From the NCBI GenBank assembly GCA_964484765.1, contig CAZAGI010000009.1, forward strand, positions 1-64,000: 64,000 bases of DNA, given 5' to 3'. Made by a program: the position numbers and the translations under genes. Of the stretch, positions 22,772 through 30,959 are shown one piece after another. The notes beneath the pieces were generated by a model. It was not told the DNA's origin. It worked only from the letters and a program-made list of their open reading frames with translations, and ran no database searches. Numbering within the stretch: position 1 is the first letter of the stretch; every line of letters begins with the position of its first letter. Source of the DNA: DSVQ01 sp964484765. Its GTDB lineage: Bacteria; Planctomycetota; Planctomycetia; Planctomycetales; Planctomycetaceae.

Positions 22772-23458
22772 TTACGTGTCGCGGGGAAGACGCTGGCGGT
22801 GGCTGTCGATATGGGACCGCAACTCATCCGCTGCCAGTGTGACCTTCCCCGCGGCGAGGTGATCGACGATCAACTGATGACTGTCGATGCCGGTTTTCCA
22901 CTCGGCTTTTTTGACGCTTTCACGGAACCGTTGAAAGAAGACGTGCAACAAGTCGCCGAACGCGACGATCGGTTCCAATCCACTGGCTTCCAGCAATGTG
23001 CGGTGAAAGGCGATATCGAGATCGATCCAGGTTTTAAGATCGCGCGCGGAGCGGAATTTTTCGACCAGCACTTGCAGGCGGGTGTGAATCGAGGAGTCTT
23101 CAGTCATCCGGCGGGCCACGTACGGCAACACGCCGGTTTCGATGATGATCCGCGTTTCAATCAACTGAATGGGATCGCTGCGATGGAGCGCGGGGTGAAA
23201 GCCCAGGTGCTCCGTGAGCCGCGCGACGTCAATCCGGCCAACCGTTAACCCGACGCCGGTCTTGGCTTCCACAATCCCCAGGAATTCCAACGCCTTCGTG
23301 GCTTCGCGGACGCTGAGCCGACTGACGCCGAAGGTTTCCGCCAGTTCGCTTTCGGTCGGCAGGCGATCCCCCGAGGTCAACTGGTGCGAAATAATAAATT
23401 CTTTGATCTGCGCGGCGGCTTGATCGCGAATCTTACGCCGGGGAAGGGTCTTCAACAT
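22772..23458 (-). CDS. GntR-family regulator, FadR subfamily with FCD sensor domain
   Basis: 228 residues from ATG 23458; an in-frame ATG at 23509 would add 17 residues of no family resemblance. The N-terminal winged helix (about 5-72) includes DRLPTESELAETFGVSRLSV and REATKALEFLGIVEAKTGVG. The C-terminal FCD helical domain (about 90-215) has DLDIAFHRTLLEASG, DSHQLIVDHLAAG and LRSHIDSHRQ, whose Asp/His residues usually bind a metal that helps hold an organic-acid ligand. FCD regulators commonly repress adjacent sugar-acid or hydroxy-acid catabolic genes. The gene diverges from the operon starting at 23655, with a palindrome between. Confidence 0.88.
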   Translation of the reverse strand: MLKTLPRRKIRDQAAAQIKEFIISHQLTSGDRLPTESELAETFGVSRLSVREATKALEFLGIVEAKTGVGLTVGRIDVARLTEHLGFHPALHRSDPIQLIETRIIIETGVLPYVARRMTEDSSIHTRLQVLVEKFRSARDLKTWIDLDIAFHRTLLEASGLEPIVAFGDLLHVFFQRFRESVKKAEWKTGIDSHQLIVDHLAAGKVTLAADELRSHIDSHRQRLPRDT

Positions 23459-23542
23459 GACGCTGGCTTTCGGGGGGGACCGGGCACGATCGGGATGACA
23501 AAACCGCATCCCGCATGCTTGCGGACGGGCGGGGCAGTTCCT

Positions 23543-23559
23543 AGATTATCTGACAATCT
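23543..23559. promoter_or_regulatory. Candidate operator of the divergent GntR/FCD regulator
   Basis: AGATTATCTGACAATCT: the arms AGATT-TC and GA-AATCT are inverted copies with one mismatched pair and a central T. Its size and spacing suit a GntR dimer. It lies 85 bases upstream of the regulator start and 96 upstream of the dehydrogenase start, where it could control both divergent promoters. Confidence 0.6.
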
Positions 23560-23654
23560 CCTTCTGCTCAATCCCGTCGGTTGTGTTGTGTTCCCGATTT
23601 CGAAGCGGAACGGTCTCCGTTTCCGTGGTGCGATTCAACGTCAAGAGGCCTGTG

Positions 23655-24617
23655 ATGCCCACTGTCGCCATTACCGATTACACGTTTCCGTCGCTGGATA
23701 TTGAAGAGGCCACGCTCCAGCCGTTGGGATTCGAGCTGGTCTCGGGACAATGCAAAACACCCGAAACGCTGATCCCGCTGGTCAGCCAGGCCGATGCGGT
23801 GATCACGCAGTTTGCCCCGGTGAAAGCGGAGATCATCGCGGCGATGCAGCGGGCCAAAGTGATCGTGCGGTACGGAATCGGAGTCGACAACATCGATCTC
23901 GATGCTGCGCGGGTCAAAGGCATCCCGGTCTGCAACGTGCCCGACTACTGCATTGATGAAGTCGCCGATCACACGCTGGCCTTCATTCTGGCCACCACAC
24001 GGCAAGTCGTGCCGAATGCGTTGCACCTACGGGCCGGGAAATGGGGCCTGGCGACGACACTCGCCGACATGCGCACGCTGCGCGATCAAACTGTGGGGAT
24101 CGTCGGCTTCGGTCGGATCGGCCGCGAAGTCGCATCGCGGTTAGCTCCGTTCAAATGCCGGAGGCTGGTGTTCGATCCCGTCGTTTCCGCCGATGCGATC
24201 GCCGCTTTGGGGTGTGAATCAGCGACGCTGGACGACTTGCTGGCTCAAGCGGACATCGTGACATTGCACTGCCCATCGACGGCACAGACACGCAAATTGC
24301 TGAATGCCGCGTCGCTGGCCCGGATGAAGGCCGGGGCGAAGGTGATCAATCTTGCTCGAGGGGATCTGATCGACACGCAGGCCTTGGTCGACGCGCTCCA
24401 GTCGGGACATCTCTCCGCCGCCGCGATTGATGTGTGTGATCCCGAGCCGATTCCCGTGGAGAGCCCGCTGCGATCGTTGCCGAACGTCATTGCCGCGGCC
24501 CATATCGCTTCATGCAGTCCCAAAGCGGTCCGCACCTTGCGAGAGACGGCCGCGCGGCTGGCGGCAATGGCGCTCCGTGGCGAACCGTTGCCGACCATCG
24601 TCAACGGAGTAAAGTGA
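23655..24617 (+). CDS. D-2-hydroxyacid dehydrogenase (PGDH/CtBP-like)
   Basis: 320 residues from ATG 23655, which has AGAGG 6 bases upstream. NAD-binding motif GIVGFGRIGREVASRL and the catalytic Arg (NLARGDLIDTQAL), Glu (CDPEPIP) and His (AAAHIASCS) are all present, so it should be active. Members interconvert 2-hydroxy and 2-oxo acids such as 3-phosphoglycerate, glyoxylate or hydroxypyruvate. As the first gene of a long catabolic operon it probably oxidises or reduces an intermediate of that route rather than making serine. The regulator and operator lie directly upstream. Confidence 0.87.
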   Translation: MPTVAITDYTFPSLDIEEATLQPLGFELVSGQCKTPETLIPLVSQADAVITQFAPVKAEIIAAMQRAKVIVRYGIGVDNIDLDAARVKGIPVCNVPDYCIDEVADHTLAFILATTRQVVPNALHLRAGKWGLATTLADMRTLRDQTVGIVGFGRIGREVASRLAPFKCRRLVFDPVVSADAIAALGCESATLDDLLAQADIVTLHCPSTAQTRKLLNAASLARMKAGAKVINLARGDLIDTQALVDALQSGHLSAAAIDVCDPEPIPVESPLRSLPNVIAAAHIASCSPKAVRTLRETAARLAAMALRGEPLPTIVNGVK

Positions 24618-24618
24618 G

Positions 24619-25548
24619 ATGCCGGGGACGGTGCTGGTCACGGGTGGCAGCGGTTTCATTGGCACATGGGTCGTGCGCGAACTGCTCGCTCACGGCGCAC
24701 GGGTGGTCGTGCTGGATGTCCAACCGGCTCCGGAACGCTGGCAGGCCGTGTTGGGTTCAAAAGCAGCCGAAGTGGCTTGGACGAACACGGCGATCACCGA
24801 TCGTGATGCCCTGCAATCGCTCATCAATGATCAGTCCGTCTCGCGCGTAATCCATCTCGCAGCGTTGCTGACCCCTGCCTGTCAGCAGGACCCGTTTGTC
24901 GGCTGCCAGGTCAACGTGCTCGGCAGTACCGCGGTGTTTGATGCGGCGCGGCGATCGGGGCGCGTGCAGGCGATTTCCTATGCCAGTTCCTATGCGGTCT
25001 ACGGCGACGGTTCGCTTGGTGCAAACAATGAACCCAACCATCCGCCGACATTCTATGGAGCCTTCAAACAAGCGGTCGATGGCATCGCCGAACAGTATTG
25101 GCAGCACTATGGCCTCCGGTCGCTGGCCGTGCGACCGCATGTGGTGTACGGGCCGGAACGCGAGCAGGGGTTGACGGCCGGACCGTCACTGGCGTGCCGC
25201 GCGGCGGTCTGCGGCGAGTCTTACACTATCGGTTACACAGGCGTGGTGGGGTACGATTACGTCGAAGATGTGGCCCGTGCGTTCGTGCGGGGTGTGCTGG
25301 AATGCCCGCCCGGTGCCGGCATTGTCGATATGCCCAGTGAGCCGGCGACCCCCGATCAATTTGTCCGGCTGATCGAAGCCGCGGTCCCTGAAGCGATCGG
25401 GCGAATCCGTGTCGATGGTCCGGCAATCCCGCCCAACATCCCGCCGATGGCACGCGATCTCCGCCGTGTGTTCTCCGATTGGCGCTCAACGTCATTAGCC
25501 GATGGTGTGGCCAGGACGATCGATTTTTATCGATACAGAGGACGTTGA
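24619..25548 (+). CDS. NAD-dependent epimerase/dehydratase (extended SDR)
   Basis: 309 residues. The Rossmann motif VTGGSGFIGTWVVRELL is followed by DV at the end of beta-2, which favours NAD. Catalytic residues are Ser in YASSYAVYGDG and YxxxK in YGAFK (about residue 150). The fold normally acts on nucleotide sugars but also on sugar acids such as uronates or erythronate. It starts one base after the preceding stop, with GGAG 11 bases upstream, and ends 2 bases before the next gene, so it is tightly operonic. In this context a free sugar or sugar-acid substrate is more likely than a nucleotide sugar. Confidence 0.85.
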   Translation: MPGTVLVTGGSGFIGTWVVRELLAHGARVVVLDVQPAPERWQAVLGSKAAEVAWTNTAITDRDALQSLINDQSVSRVIHLAALLTPACQQDPFVGCQVNVLGSTAVFDAARRSGRVQAISYASSYAVYGDGSLGANNEPNHPPTFYGAFKQAVDGIAEQYWQHYGLRSLAVRPHVVYGPEREQGLTAGPSLACRAAVCGESYTIGYTGVVGYDYVEDVARAFVRGVLECPPGAGIVDMPSEPATPDQFVRLIEAAVPEAIGRIRVDGPAIPPNIPPMARDLRRVFSDWRSTSLADGVARTIDFYRYRGR

Positions 25549-25550
25549 AC

Positions 25551-26600
25551 GTGCCCCGCAACATTCCGATCACTGAACTGCAACAGTTTGTCGAGTCCTG
25601 CTTGACAACCGTGGGGCTGAGCGAAGTCGCCGCCCGAGAAACCGCGGAAATGTTGGCCATGACCGACGCCATGGGCGTCTTCACACACGGGACAAAGCTA
25701 CTGGCGGGATACTTCAAGAAGCTGCAAGGCGGCGGCTATGTGCCACAAGCGGTTCCACAAATCGAGCGCCAGGGGCCATCGTGGGCGGTCGTGGACGGCG
25801 CGTCGGGACTTGGGCAAGTCGGCAGCCGCTTCGCCGTCGAGATAGCCATGACGAAAGCCCGGCAAACAGGCGTGGCCTATGTTGGACTGCGCAACACTGG
25901 CCATATCGGTGCCGCCGGGGCCTATGCGGCGCTGGCGGCACGCGCCGGTTTTATTGCCATGATCACCGGCAATGATATGCCCAGTGTTGCGGCTCCAGGG
26001 TCACGCACCGCGGTGCTCGGCAGCAATCCACTGGCGTACGCGGCCCCCCATTTCGACGGCGACCCGATTCTGCTCGACATCGCCACGGCGGCCGTGGCCG
26101 GCGGGAAAATCTATGCGGCGATACAGCGCGGAGAATCGATCCCGAACACATGGCTGATCGACCGAGCTGGACAACCGACGACAGACGGCAGTCTCTATCC
26201 CGCCGAGGCCGCGCTCGCCCCGATGGCTGGCCACAAGGGTTATGGGCTGGGTTTATGGTGTGAAATTATGTCCGCCGTGTTGCCCGGCGGTCATCTCACC
26301 TGGCAGGTGGGAAGCTGGATTTTCGATGCGCCGTCGAAGCCGTCGTGGCACAATGCGTCGTTCCTGGTAATTGATGTGGAAGCCGTTGCACCCCGTGCGG
26401 AATACAACCAGCGGTTGCAGCACATCATTGATGAAATTCACGCCGCTCCCACGGCGGCCGGTGTCGACCGCGTGCTCCTGCCCGGAGAGCGTGAATGGGC
26501 CAACTATCGCCGCGCCCAAACCGCCGGCATCGAACTTCCGAACGATGTTGTTGCCAAACTCGAAGAAGTCGCCAGGCTGGCGGGCGTCCCTTTCAGTTGA
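25551..26600 (+). CDS. Malate/L-lactate/ureidoglycolate-type dehydrogenase (Ldh family)
   Basis: 349 residues from GTG 25551, two bases after the previous stop and preceded by AGAGGA; a longer frame from 25479 would overlap the epimerase by 70 bases. Family blocks include MGVFTHGTKLLAGYFKKL (catalytic His), LRNTGHIGAAGAYA, GSNPLAYAAP and KGYGLGLWCEIMSAVLPGG. This family uses NAD(P)H with a fold unlike ordinary lactate dehydrogenase and oxidises 2-hydroxy acids or reduces 2-oxo acids, including sugar-acid-derived ones. A second hydroxy-acid enzyme in the operon strengthens the view that the substrate is a hydroxylated acid. Confidence 0.87.
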   Translation: MPRNIPITELQQFVESCLTTVGLSEVAARETAEMLAMTDAMGVFTHGTKLLAGYFKKLQGGGYVPQAVPQIERQGPSWAVVDGASGLGQVGSRFAVEIAMTKARQTGVAYVGLRNTGHIGAAGAYAALAARAGFIAMITGNDMPSVAAPGSRTAVLGSNPLAYAAPHFDGDPILLDIATAAVAGGKIYAAIQRGESIPNTWLIDRAGQPTTDGSLYPAEAALAPMAGHKGYGLGLWCEIMSAVLPGGHLTWQVGSWIFDAPSKPSWHNASFLVIDVEAVAPRAEYNQRLQHIIDEIHAAPTAAGVDRVLLPGEREWANYRRAQTAGIELPNDVVAKLEEVARLAGVPFS

Positions 26601-26665
26601 CGGCGGCGACGCCGCGAGTCTTTCACTCAGATTGACCACCGAGCTGTTACAGGAGTCTCCACGTC

Positions 26666-28387
26666 ATGAAGCGCTTCATGTCGATGCGAACTGGAAATGC
26701 CCTCTGGAATCGGCACTGCCGGTGGGTGTGGTGCGTGCTGCTGGCGGCCTCCGGAACTGCCGCCGCTGAACCGCCGCGGTTTCATGACCATTCGTTGCTG
26801 ATCGCCACGGAGTATCCCTGCACGTGGCCATCGCATCCGTTCCCGCGGTTTCAGATCACGCATCAACGCACCATCGGACCGGACTCAATTTACAACGTCG
26901 ATGCGATTTTCATTGATGGGAACACGGGGACGCAGCTCGATGTCCCGCCGCATTCAGTCGCACGACCGGATTTGAAACGCGAGAAATCGGGACCATTGGG
27001 CTTGGCCTACACCGACAAGATCGAACCATGGCAATTCGGCGGCGAGGCGTGTGTGGTTGATGTGCGCGACTTGCTCGACCAGGCGCCGAAAGGTGTCAGC
27101 CCGCTCGTGAAGCCGGAACATGTGCAGCGCTTCGAGAAACAGCATCGCCCGGTCCGGTTTGGCGATGTCGTGCTGTTTCGCAGCGATTACACCGATACTT
27201 ATTACCGCCCGTTTCCCGAAGGGACGCGGTTCATCGCCGACGTCCTCGATCGCAAGTCGCCGGGGTATCCGGATCCCGACCCGGATTGCATGGACTATCT
27301 GGGGAAGCGCGGCGTGCTCACCTTGGGCACCGACAGCGCGAGCATGGGACCGCTGCCCAATCTCGCGGAACCCACGCACTACGCCGGCCTCAAGTACGGC
27401 ATGATCTGGACCGAGAGTGCGACGAATCTCGGAGCCTTGCCGCCGACCGGAGCGTTTTACTGCCTGCTGGGGCCGAAGCACGAGGGTGGTCCCTATGGGG
27501 AAGGGCGGGCGTTCTCTGTGTCCGGTGGGGATTTGCCCAAACGGCTGATCGAATCGTGCCGCAGTAAGCGGGCAATCGATCTGTCACCCACGTTGTCGCC
27601 GAAGTATCCGCTCACGTCGCCGGGTGTCAGCACGGGGAACCATCGCCAGGTGTATCTCAAGGTCGACTTCCTGTACTCCGACTACCTCGACCTGTGGCAT
27701 CATGGCCACATGTTGGACAGTATGGCGGGGACGCATCTGGTGCCCCCCGCGTATGCATTGCCGCCTGCCGGCAAAACGGTGCAATACGCCCCGGAAGTCC
27801 GCGGATGGTTAGCAGAGTACGAAGCGGCGTATGGCCCGCGTGCCGTCAGCAGCCTGACAACCGAGCAGGTCCCGCTGGAGTGGACGAGCGGTGACGCCCG
27901 CGTGGTCGATGTCCGTTCGCTTGTTGGAACGATCCCACAGCGTGATTGGCCAAAGTCGCCCGAGATCGCCGTGGCCCACCTGCAGCAGTTCGAGAAGCAG
28001 CGCGGAGCACTCCAACCCGGCCAGGTGGTGATCTTTCACACGGGACACCTGGATCGTCATTTGAAACCCACACCGGATGACACGGGAGTCTGGCTGGATC
28101 CCCTGGCTGGCAAGAGCGAAGGTTGGCCGGCCCCCGGTCCCGGGGCGATTCAATACCTCAAGGATCGCGGCATTCGATGTGTTGCGACGGATGCTCCCGA
28201 TCTCGGCGGCGTCGATCCGAAACGGGCCGCGATGACTTACTGGCTGCTCGGCAGCCGCGAGATGGTTGGCGTAGAATTTCTGCACAACGTGGGGAACATC
28301 CCGCAGGATAACGCCTACTTTCTGTTCGCGGCCCTGAAGATTCGCGGCTGCCACGGTGGCCCGGGTCGGGCGATTGTTCTGCATTAG
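26666..28387 (+). CDS. Secreted protein with two tandem cyclase-family (PF04199-like) domains
   Basis: 573 residues; AGGAG is about 11 bases before the ATG and a signal peptide spans about 1-33. Two homologous halves follow (about 36-300 and 320-573), each ending in a similar block (RGVLTLGTDSASMG and RGIRCVATDAPDLG). Cyclase/kynurenine formamidase-like proteins bind a metal through HxGTHxDxPxH. Half 1 has GNTGTQLDVPPH (85-96): the first two His are Asn and Gln, while Asp92 and His96 remain. Half 2 has MAGTHLVPPAY (353-363): only the middle His357 remains. The enzyme would be periplasmic, perhaps opening a lactone or amide ring before uptake, or it may be a binding protein. Confidence 0.8.
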   Translation: MKRFMSMRTGNALWNRHCRWVWCVLLAASGTAAAEPPRFHDHSLLIATEYPCTWPSHPFPRFQITHQRTIGPDSIYNVDAIFIDGNTGTQLDVPPHSVARPDLKREKSGPLGLAYTDKIEPWQFGGEACVVDVRDLLDQAPKGVSPLVKPEHVQRFEKQHRPVRFGDVVLFRSDYTDTYYRPFPEGTRFIADVLDRKSPGYPDPDPDCMDYLGKRGVLTLGTDSASMGPLPNLAEPTHYAGLKYGMIWTESATNLGALPPTGAFYCLLGPKHEGGPYGEGRAFSVSGGDLPKRLIESCRSKRAIDLSPTLSPKYPLTSPGVSTGNHRQVYLKVDFLYSDYLDLWHHGHMLDSMAGTHLVPPAYALPPAGKTVQYAPEVRGWLAEYEAAYGPRAVSSLTTEQVPLEWTSGDARVVDVRSLVGTIPQRDWPKSPEIAVAHLQQFEKQRGALQPGQVVIFHTGHLDRHLKPTPDDTGVWLDPLAGKSEGWPAPGPGAIQYLKDRGIRCVATDAPDLGGVDPKRAAMTYWLLGSREMVGVEFLHNVGNIPQDNAYFLFAALKIRGCHGGPGRAIVLH

Positions 28388-28500
28388 TCATTGGTTATTC
28401 GTCATTGGTGAAGAGCCTTTGCTGTTTTCGTGGTGATGGTGGAAATATCGAATATGTCGGAGAGTCTTTCTACTAATGACCAAGGACCAATGACGAACGA
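28387..28500. repeat. Inverted CATTGGT repeat pair around the transporter start
   Basis: The left arm 28387-28410 contains two GTCATTGG units. The right arm 28472-28500 contains their inverted counterparts (CCAAGGACCAATGACGAACG). The arms are separated by about 60 bases, so transcription gives a long imperfect hairpin. The unit begins at the stop of the cyclase gene and runs into the first codons of the transporter, making that start uncertain. Confidence 0.75.
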
Positions 28501-30073
28501 CTCCCCCGCCAACTGTCTCCCGCCGTGGGATGTGGGTGATTTGCCGGAGCCGAAGCCGCTGGGATTACAGAATCTTGCGGGATTGATCGGGCCGGGGATT
28601 GTAATGTGCGGCATTCAGATCGGCGGCGGCGAATGGCTGTTCGGTCCCGAGATCACCGCCAAATACGGCGGCAGTCTGATGTGGATCGCGACGGTCGCCA
28701 TCATCCTGCAGGTCTTCTACAACATCGAATGCGGTCGCTACGCCCTCTACACTGGCGAACCGGTCTTCACTGGTTTCATGCGCACCCGACCCGGACCAGG
28801 CTTCTGGACCAGCGTCGCCATACTGCTAAGTCTCAGCGCGCTCATTCCCGGTTTGTCGACCAATGCCGCAGTGCTGATCACGGCCATGGTTCGCAATCAT
28901 CCGCCGACTTCGGAAGACGCGTGGTTGATCAATTCGCTCTCCTTCGTGTTGCTGGGGCTTGTCGTCCTTCCCGTACTGGTGGGCGGCAAAGTCTACAACA
29001 TGCTGCAACTGGTGATGACGGCAAAAGTCTTCACGGTGCTGGGGTTTTGCCTGTTCATCGGTCTGTTTTTTGTCAGCCGGCAGGGCTGGTATGACGTGTT
29101 CAGCGGGTTTCTTCGCTTTGGTTGTATCCCAGTGTCTGATGGCCAAGGCGGCGAAAAGGTCGTGAGCGCGTTCGGACAGTTTTTTACGGATGGAACGTGG
29201 CCGGCGATCTCCCTCACGAATATCGCGTTTCTGGGTGCCTTCGCGGGTTACGCGGGTGGCGGCGGTCTCAGTAATTCGACCTACAGCAACTTCGTGCGTG
29301 ACAAAGGCTGGGGCATGGGCAGCCGTGTCGGTGCCATCGCCAGCGCTGTCGGTGGGCGAAACATATCCCTCAGCCATGTCGGCATGGTTTTTCCCGTCAC
29401 CGATGAAAATCTCCGCAGATGGAACGGTTGGTGGAAGTACATTCTCAGCGACCAGTTCCTTGTGTGGGCGCCGGGTTGTTTCATGGGAATGGCGTTGCCG
29501 GCGCTGCTTTCGATTGAGTTCGCTGCGCAATCGCCGATGTACGGACAGAATGCGATGTATTCCAAGCCGCTCATCGCCGCCGATGGTATCCGCCATGCCA
29601 CCGCCATTGGTGTGGGAGCCCGCGAGTGGTTCTGGATGGTGACGCTCTTCGTCGGCCTGATGGTCTTCCTGCCGAGCCAGATGTCGGTCGTCGACGATGT
29701 GGCCCGCCGCTGGACGGACATCATCTGGTCGGGGAATCAGTCGGTCCGGCATCGAATGCAGCCGCATCAGGCCAGCCGGGTGTACTACTTCATTCTGACA
29801 TGTTACGTCGTCTGGTCGTTCATTGCCGCAGGGATTTTTCTCCGATTCGGCGACGCCCCGGCACTTATGGTGACAGTCATTGCCAACTTGAACAATGTCG
29901 CCATCGGTCTGACATCCTTTCATATCCTGTGGATCAACCGCACGTTGTTGCCGTTAGCATTACAGCCGCGGTGGTACAGCCAGCTCGGAATCGCGCTGTG
30001 TGGAGTGTTCTACCTGGGGATTGCAGGGCTGGTGTTTGTCGTGAAGATTGTTCCGTTGTTGACCGGTCAGTAA
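28454..30073 (+). CDS. Nramp-related transporter lacking the canonical metal-binding motifs
   Basis: 539 residues from ATG 28454 (GGAA 9 bases upstream); ATGs at 28430, 28436 and 28490 are alternatives because an inverted repeat overlaps the start. Eleven to twelve hydrophobic segments and GLIGPGIVMCG at the first helix place it in the Nramp/APC fold. The TM1 metal motif DPGN is replaced by QIGGGE (about residues 55-60), and the TM6 MPH motif by GYAGGGGLSNS (about 265-275). It therefore probably does not carry Mn2+ or Fe2+. Given its place in the operon it could import the organic substrate. Annotation as a divalent metal transporter would be misleading. Confidence 0.82.
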   Translation: MSESLSTNDQGPMTNDSPANCLPPWDVGDLPEPKPLGLQNLAGLIGPGIVMCGIQIGGGEWLFGPEITAKYGGSLMWIATVAIILQVFYNIECGRYALYTGEPVFTGFMRTRPGPGFWTSVAILLSLSALIPGLSTNAAVLITAMVRNHPPTSEDAWLINSLSFVLLGLVVLPVLVGGKVYNMLQLVMTAKVFTVLGFCLFIGLFFVSRQGWYDVFSGFLRFGCIPVSDGQGGEKVVSAFGQFFTDGTWPAISLTNIAFLGAFAGYAGGGGLSNSTYSNFVRDKGWGMGSRVGAIASAVGGRNISLSHVGMVFPVTDENLRRWNGWWKYILSDQFLVWAPGCFMGMALPALLSIEFAAQSPMYGQNAMYSKPLIAADGIRHATAIGVGAREWFWMVTLFVGLMVFLPSQMSVVDDVARRWTDIIWSGNQSVRHRMQPHQASRVYYFILTCYVVWSFIAAGIFLRFGDAPALMVTVIANLNNVAIGLTSFHILWINRTLLPLALQPRWYSQLGIALCGVFYLGIAGLVFVVKIVPLLTGQ

Positions 30074-30116
30074 ATCGTGTCTTGCCGGACCTTGAGAAAA
30101 TTGACGAAGGTGTTTC

Positions 30117-30959
30117 ATGACCGATTCCTTGTTTGATCTCACGGGGAAAGTCGCGGTGGTGTCGGGCGCGGCACAAGGGTTGGGACAGGCCACCGCGCTG
30201 GCAGTCGCGCGGCAAGGAGCCGATGTGGTCCTGATCGATCGCAATGTCGCCGGGGCAGAGGCGACCGGAGAGCAGATTCGCGCGCTGGGACGCCGCACGC
30301 TCGTTGCCGGGACAGATGTGTCGGACCCTGCTGCCGTCGCCGCGCTGTTCCAGCAGATTGACCGAGATTTTGACCGCGTCGATTTTCTCGGCAACATCGC
30401 TGGTGATGGCCACCTGGCGGCTCCGGAAGATTTGACCATTGCCGATCTGCATCGTGTCCTGCAAAACCTGGTCGTCGGTCGGTTCGCCATGTGTCAGGAA
30501 GCCGGGCGCAGGATGCTCGCGCGCGGCCGCGGCTCGATCATGAACATCGGGTCGTTGGCCAGTTCCACGGCCCTCGGTCGCGGGCACATCGCTTACAGCA
30601 TGGCAATGGGCGCGGTGATCCAGATGACGCGCGAACTCAGCACGGAATGGAGCTGCCGCGGGGTGCGCGTGAATTGTGTGACGCCAGCGCAGGTCGTCAA
30701 CCCGAGCCTCACCGCGCGCATGCAGCAAGATCCGTTACTCGAAGGCCGGTTTCTGGGCGGGATTCCCGCCGGGCGGTTAGGCCAACCGCGCGACATCATG
30801 GGCCTCGCGGTGTTGCTCGCCTCCGATGCTTCCGAATGGATCACCGGTGCGATTATCCCGATGGATGGTGGCAACATGGCGATGAACGCTGGAGGCACGC
30901 CAGGACATGAGCGGAAGGGAGTGGGGCAGTGGGCAGTGGGCAGTAGGGGAAGGGTATGA
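30117..30959 (+). CDS. Short-chain dehydrogenase/reductase without the catalytic lysine
   Basis: 280 residues, AAGGTG 6 bases upstream. The cofactor motif is SGAAQGLGQA and Asp in LIDRN favours NAD. The catalytic Ser lies in NIGSLASS, and Tyr160 is present, but the YxxxK lysine is Met164 (YSMAM). SDRs rely on that Lys to lower the Tyr pKa, so activity may be altered or lost. The last ~15 residues (KGVGQWAVGSRGRV) are encoded by a GGGCAGT repeat, and the stop overlaps the next gene by ATGA. The natural C-terminus was probably near MNAGGTPGH. Confidence 0.85.
   Translation: MTDSLFDLTGKVAVVSGAAQGLGQATALAVARQGADVVLIDRNVAGAEATGEQIRALGRRTLVAGTDVSDPAAVAALFQQIDRDFDRVDFLGNIAGDGHLAAPEDLTIADLHRVLQNLVVGRFAMCQEAGRRMLARGRGSIMNIGSLASSTALGRGHIAYSMAMGAVIQMTRELSTEWSCRGVRVNCVTPAQVVNPSLTARMQQDPLLEGRFLGGIPAGRLGQPRDIMGLAVLLASDASEWITGAIIPMDGGNMAMNAGGTPGHERKGVGQWAVGSRGRV

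Noticed and set aside
28826..29923. 365-codon minus-strand frame
   Set aside because: Antisense to the transporter; charged composition with no domain.
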